Part shown: piece after piece, positions 32,782 to 45,948 of the stretch
Layout: each line of letters begins with the position of its first letter
Position numbering within the stretch: the stretch's first letter is position 1
Source: Aeromicrobium sp. Leaf350
Lineage (GTDB): Bacteria > Actinomycetota > Actinomycetes > Propionibacteriales > Nocardioidaceae
NCBI RefSeq assembly: GCF_916858655.1
Contig: NZ_CAKASL010000002.1
Span: 558,001-622,000, forward strand
Direction: 5' to 3'
Length of the DNA stretch: 64,000 bases
The notes under the pieces: model-generated
The model's input: only the letters and a program-made list of their open reading frames with translations
Told to the model about the DNA's origin: nothing
The model's database searches: none
Translations under genes and position numbers: made by a program

Positions 32782-34038
32782 ATGACCCACGTCCTCGACG
32801 ACCTCGACGCGCGCGGCCTCCTCGCGCACACGACCGATGCCGACGCCCTGCGCGCGGCACTCGACGACGGACCGATCACCTACTACGTCGGATTCGACCC
32901 GACGGCGCCGAGCCTCCACGTGGGCAACCTGCTGCAGCTCCTGACCGCCAGGCGGCTCCAGCTCGCGGGACACCGCCCGCTCGTCCTGGTCGGCGGCTCG
33001 ACGGGGCTGATCGGCGACCCGAAGCAGTCCGGCGAGCGCGTCATGAACAGCCCCGAGACCGTCGCGGGCTGGGTCGAACGCATCCGCGAGCAGGTCTCGC
33101 AGTTCGTCTCGTTCGAGGGCGAGAACGCGGCCACGGTGGTCAACAACCTCGACTGGACCAGCCAGATCAACACGATCGACTTCCTGCGCGACATCGGCAA
33201 GCACTTCCCGGTCAACCGGATGCTCGCCCGCGACGTCGTCAGCAGTCGCCTCGAGTCCGGCATCAGCTACACCGAGTTCAGCTACGTGCTGCTGCAGTCG
33301 CTGGACTTCCTCGAGCTGTACCGCCGACACGGCTGCGTGCTGCAGACGGGCGGCAGCGACCAGTGGGGCAACCTCACGGCCGGCGTCGAGCTGATCCGGC
33401 GCTCCGACGGCGGCAAGGCCCACGCACTGGCCACCCCGCTCATCACCAAGGCCGACGGCACCAAGTTCGGCAAGACGGAGTCCGGCACGATCTGGCTCGA
33501 TCCGGACCTCATGAGCCCCTACGCGTTCCACCAGGCGTGGATCCAGGCCGAGGACACGAAGGTGGGGGAGTACCTCAAGCAGTTCACCTTCCTGCCGGTC
33601 GAGGAGGTGGACGCCCTGATGGCCGAGCACGCCGAGGCCCCGGGACGCCGCCTGCCCCAGCGCAGGCTCGCCCGCGAGCTCACGACGCTCGTGCACGGGG
33701 AGGCAGAGGCCGACGCCGCCGAGCTGGCCGCCACGGCCCTGTTCGGGCGAGGGCAGCTGGAGGACCTCCCGGAGTCGACCCTGGCGGCGGCCCTCGCCGG
33801 CGCGGGCGTCTCCGAGCTGTCGGCGGAGGCGACCATCACGGACGCCCTGGTGGCGGCCGGACTGTCCGACAGCCGTTCCGCGGCCCGTCGCGCCGTGACC
33901 GAGGGGGGCGCCTACGTGAACAACGTGCGCGTGGACGATCCGGAGCAGACGCTGGGCGCCACCACGCCGCTGCACGGTTCCTGGCTCGTCGTCCGGCGCG
34001 GAAAGCGCCAAATTGCAGGCGTGAAACTACATCCGTGA
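32782..34038 (+). CDS. tyrS: Tyrosine--tRNA ligase
   Basis: 418 residues. Class I synthetase: HIGH-like motif in DPTAPSLHVGNLLQL, tyrosine-binding GGSDQWGNLTAGVELIRR and KMSKS-like KFGKTESG. An S4 RNA-binding domain ends the protein (SRSAARRAVTEGGAYVNNVR). Charges tRNA-Tyr. The gene is followed by the rRNA operon promoter region with no clear terminator between. Confidence 0.95.
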   Translation: MTHVLDDLDARGLLAHTTDADALRAALDDGPITYYVGFDPTAPSLHVGNLLQLLTARRLQLAGHRPLVLVGGSTGLIGDPKQSGERVMNSPETVAGWVERIREQVSQFVSFEGENAATVVNNLDWTSQINTIDFLRDIGKHFPVNRMLARDVVSSRLESGISYTEFSYVLLQSLDFLELYRRHGCVLQTGGSDQWGNLTAGVELIRRSDGGKAHALATPLITKADGTKFGKTESGTIWLDPDLMSPYAFHQAWIQAEDTKVGEYLKQFTFLPVEEVDALMAEHAEAPGRRLPQRRLARELTTLVHGEAEADAAELAATALFGRGQLEDLPESTLAAALAGAGVSELSAEATITDALVAAGLSDSRSAARRAVTEGGAYVNNVRVDDPEQTLGATTPLHGSWLVVRRGKRQIAGVKLHP

Positions 34039-34069
34039 AATTCTGTGACCGGCGTCACGCCATCTCGAT

Positions 34070-34099
34070 TTGACGGTTCGGGAAACAGCCGCGTAATGT
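34070..34099 (+). promoter_or_regulatory. rRNA operon promoter P1
   Basis: TTGACG (34070-34075) and TAATGT (34094-34099) with an 18-nt spacer. It lies about 430 bp before 16S, a normal place for the distal rRNA promoter. Confidence 0.6.
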
Positions 34100-34273
34100 T
34101 CTTCTTGTTGCTCAGCACGACGGAGCGCAAGGCGGGAACGCCGGGCGATCGGAGCTAGCAGCCACTCAAACCGAAACGGCCAACGCCAGGAACGCCTCCC
34201 GGAGCATTGACTCTGGGGCAGATCCGGAAACTGGCCGCTGACAACGGAGAGTGACACGGGAAACGAACCCGGT

Positions 34274-34303
34274 TTGACCGGGCGGAGACAGAGCGTGTAG
34301 GTT
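34274..34303 (+). promoter_or_regulatory. rRNA operon promoter P2
   Basis: TTGACC (34274-34279) and TAGGTT (34298-34303), 18-nt spacer, as at many actinobacterial rRNA operons. The stretch 34039-34532 has no gene; it holds P1, P2, an antitermination-like box, the 5' arm of the 16S processing stem and a small CCCAGC-TTCG-GCTGGG hairpin right before 16S. Confidence 0.7.
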
Positions 34304-34363
34304 AGAACAGTTGCCCCGAGCGGGTAGCCCTTCCAGGGTGAACCGCAGGTGAGCGTCTGATCC

Positions 34364-34380
34364 TTGAGAACTCAACAGTG
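34364..34380 (+). promoter_or_regulatory. Conserved leader box (boxA/antitermination-like)
   Basis: TTGAGAACTCAACAGTG lies directly before the 16S processing arm. A near copy, TTGAGAACTTCACAGTG, stands before 23S at 36344-36360. Repetition in both leaders suggests a shared signal for antitermination or processing. Confidence 0.45.
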
Positions 34381-34381
34381 T

Positions 34382-34394
34382 GCCAAAAGTCGAC
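34382..34394 (+). other. 5' arm of pre-16S processing stem (pairs with 36139-36152)
   Basis: GCCAAAAGTCGAC is complementary to GTCGACTATTTGGC at 36139-36152 with one bulged base. Such a helix brings the two ends of 16S together and is the expected RNase III substrate. Confidence 0.55.
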
Positions 34395-34532
34395 GAATTA
34401 TCAGTACAAAACCCCCGTCGACGGAGGACTTCGGTCCAATGTCGTCGAGGACAATTCCGACAATTAGATTGTCAGCAATCAAAATTGTCAGTATCAACTC
34501 AAGTTGTTACCCAGCTTCGGCTGGGAAAAACT

Positions 34533-39491
<4,959 letters not shown>

Positions 39492-39605
39492 CCACTACGA
39501 AGTCGCGTCCACTGTGAGGTTCCTGAGCTACGGCCGGGAACCATGAGAACTGCGCCGATCATTGATCGGTGGCAGCGTCTCGCTTGGTTTTGTCAGCTCA
39601 ATAGA

Positions 39606-39724
39606 GTTTCGGCGACCATGGCGAAGGGGAAATACCCGGTTACATTCCGAACCCGGAAGTCAAGCCCTTCAGCGCCGATGGTACTGCACTGGAGACGGTG
39701 TGGGAGAGTAGGACGTCGCCGGAC
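39606..39724 (+). rRNA. rrf: 5S ribosomal RNA
   Basis: About 119 nt. The ends TTTCGGCGAC and GTCGCCGGA form helix I; ACCCGGTTACATTCCGAACC is the conserved loop region. It follows 23S by about 114 bp; the spacer has the palindrome CCGATCATTGATCGG near 39557. Confidence 0.95.
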
Positions 39725-39734
39725 AATTTTTAGC

Positions 39735-39764
39735 GCGAGGCCGCTCCTTCGGGAGCGGCCTCGC
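39735..39764 (+). terminator. rRNA operon terminator
   Basis: Perfect 13-bp stem GCGAGGCCGCTCC / GGAGCGGCCTCGC with a TTCG tetraloop, 10 bp after 5S. A weak T-rich run (ATTTCAT) follows. Confidence 0.85.
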
Positions 39765-39796
39765 TGCATTTCATCTGCAATTTCGGAGGTAGGACA

Positions 39797-40768
39797 ATGG
39801 TGGATTCCCGTCCAGGACGTGGCGATCGCCAAGGACGTCCCGGTGGTTCGCACGGTGGAGACCGCCCGCGCGCCGGTGGCAGCAGCAGCGGCGGCAGTGA
39901 TCGTCGCTCGTCCTCCGGAGGTCGCTCGGGCGAGCGCTCCGAGGGAGGCCGTCCGGCCGACAACCGTCGCCAGCAGGGCACCGGAGGCCGCGGCGGCAAG
40001 TCAGGCGGAGGCCGTTCCCAGGGAGGCCGGCCCCAAGGTGCCGGAGGCGACCGCCCGTGGCGTGAGCGCCCGGGTCGCGAAGAGCGTTCCGCCGACCAGA
40101 AGATCTACGACGGCCCCGACATCCCTGACGACATCAGCGCCAAGGATCTCGACAAGCACGCTCGTCAGGCGCTCCAGGGTCTGCCGGAGAAGCTGGCCGA
40201 GCGGGTCTCGCGTCACCTCGTGATGGCCGGCCTGCTGATGGCCAGCGATCCCGAGACCGCGTACCTCCACGCCCTGGCCGCCAAGGCTCGTGCGAACCGC
40301 AACGCCCTGATCCGTGAGGCCTGCGGCGAGACCGCCTATGCCGCCGGGAAGTTCTCCGAGGCACTGGCGGAGTTCCGTGCTGCCAAGCGGCTGAGCGGAC
40401 AGCAGATGTACGCGCCAATGATGGCCGACTGCGAGCGCGCACTCCGTCGCCCCGAGAAGGCGCTGGCCTACGACACGGCGGACGTCCGCAAGAACCTCGA
40501 CGACGCCGGCAACATCGAGCTGAGCATCGTCATCGCCGGTGCCCGGCGTGACCTCGGTCAGGTCGAGGCGGCGATCCGTCTGCTCGAGACCGAGCCGCTG
40601 AGCTCGGCGTCGCGCGCGCCGTGGGTGGCACGCCTGCGCTACGCCTACGCCGACGCCCTGGCCGAGGCCGGACGCCGCGAGGAGGCCGTGGAGTGGTTCC
40701 ACCGCACGGTCGCGGTCGACGGCGAGAAGGCCACGGACGCCGAGGAGCGTGTCGCCGAGCTGGAGTGA
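39797..40768 (+). CDS. Tetratricopeptide-like protein with Gly/Arg-rich N-terminus
   Basis: 323 residues; GGAGGT lies upstream of ATG. The first 95 residues are low-complexity Gly/Arg/Ser (for example GGDRPRAGGSSSGG), like RGG-type RNA-binding tails. From about 110 on there are helical repeats of TPR type (AYLHALAAKARANRNALIRE, YAAGKFSEALAEFRAAKR, YAYADALAEAGRREEAVEWF). A TPR protein in this place after the rRNA operon/tyrS is conserved in actinobacteria (Rv1691-like); its function is unknown. An RNA- or ribosome-related scaffold role is a guess from tail and location. Confidence 0.8.
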   Translation: MVDSRPGRGDRQGRPGGSHGGDRPRAGGSSSGGSDRRSSSGGRSGERSEGGRPADNRRQQGTGGRGGKSGGGRSQGGRPQGAGGDRPWRERPGREERSADQKIYDGPDIPDDISAKDLDKHARQALQGLPEKLAERVSRHLVMAGLLMASDPETAYLHALAAKARANRNALIREACGETAYAAGKFSEALAEFRAAKRLSGQQMYAPMMADCERALRRPEKALAYDTADVRKNLDDAGNIELSIVIAGARRDLGQVEAAIRLLETEPLSSASRAPWVARLRYAYADALAEAGRREEAVEWFHRTVAVDGEKATDAEERVAELE

Positions 40769-40871
40769 CCGCTCCGCCCCGCTGACGTCCACCGATGTCC
40801 CCAGGACCCCGTCGTCCACAACGTCCTCGAGGCGTGTGGCGGCGGGGCACTGGCACGTCCAGGCTCGGAGC

Positions 40872-41216
40872 ATGGACGAGACGACGATCAACGACGTACG
40901 ACTTCGCGGACGCGTGTCCGGGGACCCGGAGACACGAGTGCTGCCGAGCGGCGACGAGCTCGTGAGCCTGCGGCTCGTGGTTCCCCGCAGTGCCGCGGCC
41001 CGCAAGCGGTCGAAGGCGACCGTCGACACCATCGAGCTGACGGCGTGGACCGCGGCCCTGCGCCGCACGGTCGGGCGTCTGTCGTCCGGCGACGTGGTCG
41101 AGGTGTCGGGTGAGCTCCGCCGGCGCTTCGCGCGGGGTGCTGGGGGAGCGCAGTCGTTCATGGGCGTCGACCTCACGGCATGCCGCCGTGTCAGGCCGGA
41201 GCCGCCGGCTCGTTAG
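40872..41216 (+). CDS. Single-stranded DNA-binding-like OB-fold protein
   Basis: 114 residues from ATG 40872 (GGAG directly upstream). NDVRLRGRVSGDPETRVLPS and LVSLRLVVPRS, then IELTAWTAALRRTV and GDVVEVSGELRRRF follow the SSB OB-fold strand pattern. It lacks the acidic C-terminal tail of the main SSB, so it is probably a paralogue acting in repair or uptake rather than replication. Confidence 0.75.
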   Translation: MDETTINDVRLRGRVSGDPETRVLPSGDELVSLRLVVPRSAAARKRSKATVDTIELTAWTAALRRTVGRLSSGDVVEVSGELRRRFARGAGGAQSFMGVDLTACRRVRPEPPAR

Positions 41217-41219
41217 CCT
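41214..41219 (+). promoter_or_regulatory. -10 hexamer TAGCCT for the HAD gene (leaderless)
   Basis: TAGCCT overlaps the preceding stop and ends 7 nt before ATG 41227, giving a leaderless transcript. Confidence 0.4.
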
Positions 41220-41226
41220 CGTCCCC

Positions 41227-42234
41227 ATGACACGGGGCCACGGACTCTCCACGAGCGCATCGTCTTCTCTTGCCGACGCCCACGACCTCGTGATGCTCGA
41301 CCTCGACGGCGTCGTGTACGTCGGACCGGACGCGGTACCGCACGCGGTCGAGGCGATCGGCTCCCTGGAACCCTCGGTCTCGTACCTCACCAACAACGCG
41401 ACGCGGTCGGCCGCCGACGTCGCCGACCACCTCCGATCCTTCGGGCTGGAGCTGCACGACGAGGCGGTCGTGACGGCCGGGCAGGTCGTCGCCGAGCTCG
41501 TCCGTCGCGAGGTCGGCGACGGTGCTGCCGTGCTCCTGGCCGGCGCCGACGGCATGCGTACCGCGCTCGAGGACGCCGGCCTCCGGGTCGTGGCGGCCCT
41601 CTCCGACGAACCCCGAGCCGTGGTGCAGGGCGGGGTCATCGACGTCCGGTGGAGCGAGCTCGCCGAGGCCTCCTACGCCGTGACGGCCGGCCTGCCGTGG
41701 TTCGCCTCGAATCCCGACCTCACGTTCCCGACCCCGCGGGGCCTGGCGCCCGGCAACGGCGCCATGGTGAACGCCGTCTCCCTCGCGACCGGCACCCGTC
41801 CGGTCGTTGCCGGCAAGCCCGAGCGCCCCATCTACGACGAGGCGCAGCGCCGCACCGGTGCGACGTCGCCGCTCATGGTCGGGGACCGCCCGGACACCGA
41901 CATCGACGGAGCCATCGGCGCCGACATCGAGAGCATGGTCGTGCTCACCGGGGTCGGCACGCTCGACGAGATCGCCTGCCTGCCCGTCGGAGCCCGCCCC
42001 GGCTACGTCGCTGCGGACCTGCGAGGTCTGCTCGCGGTGCACCCGCCGGTCGAGGTCGACGAGGACCGCGCGACGTGCGGCCCGGCGACGGCGGAGGTCG
42101 TGGGCGGCCGTATCGAGGTGAACGGCGCCGATCAGGACAGCGTCCCGGCCCTGCGCGCGATCGTGGCCCTGGCGTGGGCGACACGCGACCGAGGTACCCC
42201 GGCGACCGTCCCGGATGTGAGGATGAGGGCATGA
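41227..42234 (+). CDS. HAD-IIA family phosphatase (NagD-like)
   Basis: 335 residues. Motif I is MLDLDGVVYVGPDAVPHAVE with the nucleophile Asp, motif II YLTNNATRS and motif IV MVGDRPDTDIDGAIGADIES, the NagD/PNPase pattern with a C2a cap. Likely hydrolyses a sugar- or glycerol-type phosphate. Rv1692 of M. tuberculosis, in the same position, is reported as a glycerol-3-phosphate phosphatase; the same role here is an inference from position. Confidence 0.88.
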   Translation: MTRGHGLSTSASSSLADAHDLVMLDLDGVVYVGPDAVPHAVEAIGSLEPSVSYLTNNATRSAADVADHLRSFGLELHDEAVVTAGQVVAELVRREVGDGAAVLLAGADGMRTALEDAGLRVVAALSDEPRAVVQGGVIDVRWSELAEASYAVTAGLPWFASNPDLTFPTPRGLAPGNGAMVNAVSLATGTRPVVAGKPERPIYDEAQRRTGATSPLMVGDRPDTDIDGAIGADIESMVVLTGVGTLDEIACLPVGARPGYVAADLRGLLAVHPPVEVDEDRATCGPATAEVVGGRIEVNGADQDSVPALRAIVALAWATRDRGTPATVPDVRMRA

Positions 42235-42452
42235 ACGACGCGATCGAGCACGGCAGCGAGGTGTCCGACGAGGTGGTCGCACCGGCCGTCGAGCCGACCG
42301 GGCACGCCGCCATCGACGAGGCGCTGTCGGCCCTCTCCCTGCTGGCCGACCAGCCGGTCACCGAGCACGTCGTCGTGTTCGACGCGATCCACCAGGTCGT
42401 GCGCACGTCCCTCGCGGAGGCAGGTCGCGCGGAAGTGCCCGAATCGCCGTGA
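42231..42452 (+). CDS. Small conserved protein, unknown function
   Basis: 73 residues, overlapping the HAD stop by 4 nt and the tlyA start by 4 nt. The second half is a helical region (HAAIDEALSALSLLADQPVTEHV...VFDAIHQVVRTSLAEAGR), the first half acidic. The same place in actinobacteria usually holds such a short gene (Rv1693-like). No function known. Confidence 0.75.
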   Translation: MNDAIEHGSEVSDEVVAPAVEPTGHAAIDEALSALSLLADQPVTEHVVVFDAIHQVVRTSLAEAGRAEVPESP

Positions 42453-43264
42453 CCCGACGCGTGCGGCTCGACGCCGAGCTCGTGCGCCGCGGACTCGCCC
42501 GGTCGCGGGACCAGGCTGCCGGACTCATCGAGTCGGGCGCGGTGACCGTGGGCGGTTCCGTCGCCACCAAGGCCGCGACCCAGGTGGGCACCGACGCCGC
42601 CGTCGTGGTGCGTGAGCCCGCGGGGCCGTCGTGGGCCTCTCGCGGAGCGCACAAGCTCCTCGGCGCGCTGGCCGAGTTCGAGCCCCAGGGCCTCACGGTC
42701 GAGGGTCGGCGCTGTCTCGACGCCGGCGCCTCGACGGGCGGGTTCACCGACGTGCTCCTGCACCGCGGGGTGCGGGAGGTCGTCGCCGTCGACGTCGGGT
42801 ACGGCCAGCTCGTGTGGGAGCTCCAGAACGACGACCGGGTCCACGTGCACGACCGCACCAACGTCCGGACCCTGACGCCCGAGACGATCGGGGGTCCCGT
42901 GGACCTCGTCGTCTCCGACCTCTCGTTCATCTCGCTGCGCCTGGTGATGCCCGCACTGACCGCGTGCGCGCGGTCCGACGGCGACCTGGTGCTCATGGTC
43001 AAGCCGCAGTTCGAGGTCGGACGTGAACGCTTGGGCAAGAATGGGGTCGTGAGAGATCCGCAGCTCCACGCGCAGGCCGTGATCGACGTCTGCCACGCCG
43101 CCCAGGTCGAGGGGTGGGGCACCCGTGCCCTGGCTCCCAGCCCGCTGCCCGGGCCGGCCGGGAACGTGGAGTACTTCTGCTGGCTGCGCACCGATGCCGC
43201 CCCGGTCGACCCCGTCGCGGCCGAGCGGGCCGTCGCCGACGGCCCGCTGGAGGTGGGCTCATGA
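42449..43264 (+). CDS. tlyA: TlyA-family rRNA 2'-O-methyltransferase
   Basis: 271 residues from GTG. N-terminal S4 domain (RLDAELVRRGLARSRDQAAG), then FtsJ-type methyltransferase: CLDAGASTGGFTDVLLHRGV as SAM motif, DLVVSDLSFISLRLVMPAL and MVKPQFEVGRERLGKNGVV. TlyA methylates cytidines in 16S and 23S rRNA and is needed for capreomycin sensitivity in mycobacteria. Start and stop overlap both neighbours. Confidence 0.93.
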   Translation: MTRRVRLDAELVRRGLARSRDQAAGLIESGAVTVGGSVATKAATQVGTDAAVVVREPAGPSWASRGAHKLLGALAEFEPQGLTVEGRRCLDAGASTGGFTDVLLHRGVREVVAVDVGYGQLVWELQNDDRVHVHDRTNVRTLTPETIGGPVDLVVSDLSFISLRLVMPALTACARSDGDLVLMVKPQFEVGRERLGKNGVVRDPQLHAQAVIDVCHAAQVEGWGTRALAPSPLPGPAGNVEYFCWLRTDAAPVDPVAAERAVADGPLEVGS

Positions 43265-44199
43265 GGACCGTCCTGGTCGTGACGCACGGAAGCCGTCTGG
43301 AGGCCGACACCCTGGCGGTCTCGGTCGCTCGCGAGCTGCAGGACGCCGGCATGGCCATCCGTGTGCTCGGTCCGGAGGCAGCGCGGCTCGGAGCAGCCGG
43401 GCTGACCGACATGGATCCCGTGGATCCGGGTACCTCCGCGTCGGCCGGCTGCGAGCTCGCCGTGGTGTTCGGGGGTGACGGCACGATCCTGCGGGCGGCC
43501 GAGATGTGCCGCGACCACGAGACCCCGATCCTCGGCGTGAACCTGGGCCACATCGGGTTCCTGGCCGAGGCCGACGCCGAGGACGCCGCCGACGTCGTCC
43601 GCGGCGTGATCGACCGCACCTACACCGTCGAGGACCGCCTCACCGTCGACGTTGAGGTGCTGGTCGGCAAGCACGTCGTGGCCCGCAACTGGGCGCTCAA
43701 CGAGGCGACGGTCGAGAAGCAGTCCCGGGAGCGCATGGTCGAGCTCGTCGTCGAGATCGACGGTCGGCCCGTCTCCCGCTGGGGGTGCGACGGCATCGTC
43801 TGCGCGACCCCGACGGGGTCCACGGCCTACAACTTCAGTGCCGGTGGGCCGATCGTCTGGCCCGAGGTGGCCGCGCTGCTCATGGTGCCGATCAGTGCCC
43901 ATGCGTTGTTCGCCCGGCCCCTGGTCGTCTCACCCGACTCGACGCTCGCGATCGAGATCGTCGACCAGCGGGGCGAGGGCGTGCTCTGGTGCGACGGACG
44001 TCGTGCTGCCGATCTGCCCTCAGGCGCCCGGGTCGAGGTGCGCCGCGGCGCCCACAGCGTGCGCCTGGCCCGCCTGCGGGAGGCGACGTTCGCCGACCGG
44101 CTCGTCCGCAAGTTCGACCTCCCGGTCGAGGGGTGGCGAGGCGAGGCGGCGCGTCGCATGGCCGCCGTCGTCGACGAGGACTCCGGGGGTGGCGCCTGA
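43261..44199 (+). CDS. nadK: NAD kinase
   Basis: 312 residues. Converts NAD to NADP. Catalytic GGDGTILRAAE and NLGHIGFLAEADAED, substrate loop NEATVEK and DGIVCATPTGSTAYNFSAGG are intact. Start overlaps tlyA; stop shares a base with recN. Same neighbours as ppnK of M. tuberculosis. Confidence 0.95.
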   Translation: MRTVLVVTHGSRLEADTLAVSVARELQDAGMAIRVLGPEAARLGAAGLTDMDPVDPGTSASAGCELAVVFGGDGTILRAAEMCRDHETPILGVNLGHIGFLAEADAEDAADVVRGVIDRTYTVEDRLTVDVEVLVGKHVVARNWALNEATVEKQSRERMVELVVEIDGRPVSRWGCDGIVCATPTGSTAYNFSAGGPIVWPEVAALLMVPISAHALFARPLVVSPDSTLAIEIVDQRGEGVLWCDGRRAADLPSGARVEVRRGAHSVRLARLREATFADRLVRKFDLPVEGWRGEAARRMAAVVDEDSGGGA

Positions 44200-45890
44200 T
44201 GTGGCGCCATCTCGAGCTGCGATCGCTCGGCGTCATCGAGCACGCCGAGCTTCCGCTCGACGCCGGGTTCACCGTCATCACGGGTGAGACGGGCGCGGGC
44301 AAGACCATGGTCGTCACGGCGCTCGGTCTGCTGCGGGGCGAGCGCTCCGACGCGGGTCTCGTGCGCCACGGGTCGGACCAGGCACGGGTCGAGGCCATCA
44401 TCGACGTCGCCGGGCGCGCCGGCCTGGCCGGCAAGGTCGACGACGCCGGGGGAGCGGTCGACGACGACGAGCTCGTCATCGCGCGGGCCGTCTCGGCCCA
44501 GGGCCGTTCGCGGGCCTACGCCGGCGGCACCTCCGTGCCGGCCGGACTCCTGACCGAGCTGACCGACGAGCTCGTGGCGGTGCACGGACAGTCCGACCAG
44601 CACCGGCTCGGCCGCCCGGCTCACCAGCGGGCCGCGCTCGACGCCTTCGCCGGCCCCGCGGTCGCGACCCTGCTCGAGCGCTACGTCCCGGCCCACCGGC
44701 GGTGGCGCGAGATCGACGACCGGCTCCAGCGTCTGCGCTCCGCCACCCAGGAACGGGCGCGCGAGCTGGACGCCGCCGAGCACGGACTGGCCGAGATCGA
44801 CGAGGTCGCCCCGGTGGCGGGGGAGGACGCCGAGCTCGAGGCCGTGGAGTCGCGGCTGGCGCACGCGGAGTCCCTGGCTCGGGCGGCGCAGGTCGCGCAC
44901 GACCTGCTGACGGGTGACGTCGAGCAGGCCGTCGGGCCCGAGGGAGCCGCGCCGCTGGCCGCGCAGGCCGCCGCCGAGCTCGACGCCCAGGCGGCCCACG
45001 ATCCCGAGCTCGAGGCCCTGGCCGTCCGCGTGGGCGAGCTCTCGGTCTCGCTGACCGACCTCGCGGCCGACCTGGCGGGCTACCTCGCGTCGGTCGACCT
45101 CGATCCGGCCGGTCTGGCCACGATCCAGGAGCGCCGCTCGCGGCTCGGTCAGCTGCAGCGCAAGTACGGGCCCTCGCTGGACGAGGTGCTGGCCTGGGCC
45201 GACGACGCGCGGCGCCGGGTCCTGGACCTCGGGGCTGATGACGACACCGTCGCCGCGCTGGAGGCCGAGCGCGACGCCCTGCACGCCGAGCTGCTGCAGC
45301 TGGCGGCCCGGCTCACCGAGGTCCGCACGGAGGCCGGAGCGCGGCTCGCGACCGAGGTCGGGTCGGAGCTCGAGGCGCTGTCGATGAAGTCCGCCCGCCT
45401 GGTGGTCGAGATCGGCACGGCCGAGCTGGGGCCGTGGGGCGCCGACACCGTCGAGCTGCTCTTCGCCGCGAACTCCGGCGCCGCCCCCCGACCGCTCACC
45501 AAGGGGGCGAGCGGTGGTGAGCTCTCGCGCCTGATGCTCTCGCTCGAGGTCGTGCTCGCCGACCGCTCCGACGTCCCTACGCTGGTCTTCGACGAGGTCG
45601 ACGCGGGCATCGGCGGTCGGGCAGCGGTCGAGGTGGGTCGCCGTCTCGCCGTGCTGGCCGAGAACGCCCAGGTGCTCGCCGTGACCCACCTGCCGCAGGT
45701 CGCGGCCTTCGCGCGGCACCACTTCCGCGTGCTCAAGGACGACGACGGCAACGTCACGAGCAGCTCCGTGGTCCGGCTCACGGGGCAGGACCGCGTCGAC
45801 GAGCTGGCCCGCATGCTGGCCGGCCTGGAGGACTCCTCGGCCGCGCAGCAGCACGCGCGCGAGCTCCTCGAGCTCGCCGGACACGCCTGA
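44199..45890 (+). CDS. recN: DNA repair protein RecN
   Basis: 563 residues. SMC-like ATPase of double-strand break repair. Walker A GETGAGKTMVV, QSDQHRLG, a central coiled coil (about 170-360), the ABC signature KGASGGELSRLMLSLEVV and Walker B TLVFDEVDAGIGG. Length is normal. No LexA box visible upstream; it lies within the tlyA-nadK run. Confidence 0.95.
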   Translation: MWRHLELRSLGVIEHAELPLDAGFTVITGETGAGKTMVVTALGLLRGERSDAGLVRHGSDQARVEAIIDVAGRAGLAGKVDDAGGAVDDDELVIARAVSAQGRSRAYAGGTSVPAGLLTELTDELVAVHGQSDQHRLGRPAHQRAALDAFAGPAVATLLERYVPAHRRWREIDDRLQRLRSATQERARELDAAEHGLAEIDEVAPVAGEDAELEAVESRLAHAESLARAAQVAHDLLTGDVEQAVGPEGAAPLAAQAAAELDAQAAHDPELEALAVRVGELSVSLTDLAADLAGYLASVDLDPAGLATIQERRSRLGQLQRKYGPSLDEVLAWADDARRRVLDLGADDDTVAALEAERDALHAELLQLAARLTEVRTEAGARLATEVGSELEALSMKSARLVVEIGTAELGPWGADTVELLFAANSGAAPRPLTKGASGGELSRLMLSLEVVLADRSDVPTLVFDEVDAGIGGRAAVEVGRRLAVLAENAQVLAVTHLPQVAAFARHHFRVLKDDDGNVTSSSVVRLTGQDRVDELARMLAGLEDSSAAQQHARELLELAGHA

Positions 45891-45948
45891 CACACCCGCC
45901 CGTCCGGGTCCCGGGATGACCGGGGCCCCCGTGGCACGATGGACGACG

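Noticed and set aside
34469-34497. Possible third rRNA promoter TTGTCA...TATCAA
   Set aside because: It sits inside the processed leader just before 16S and is made of the direct repeat ATTGTCAG; P1 and P2 are better placed.
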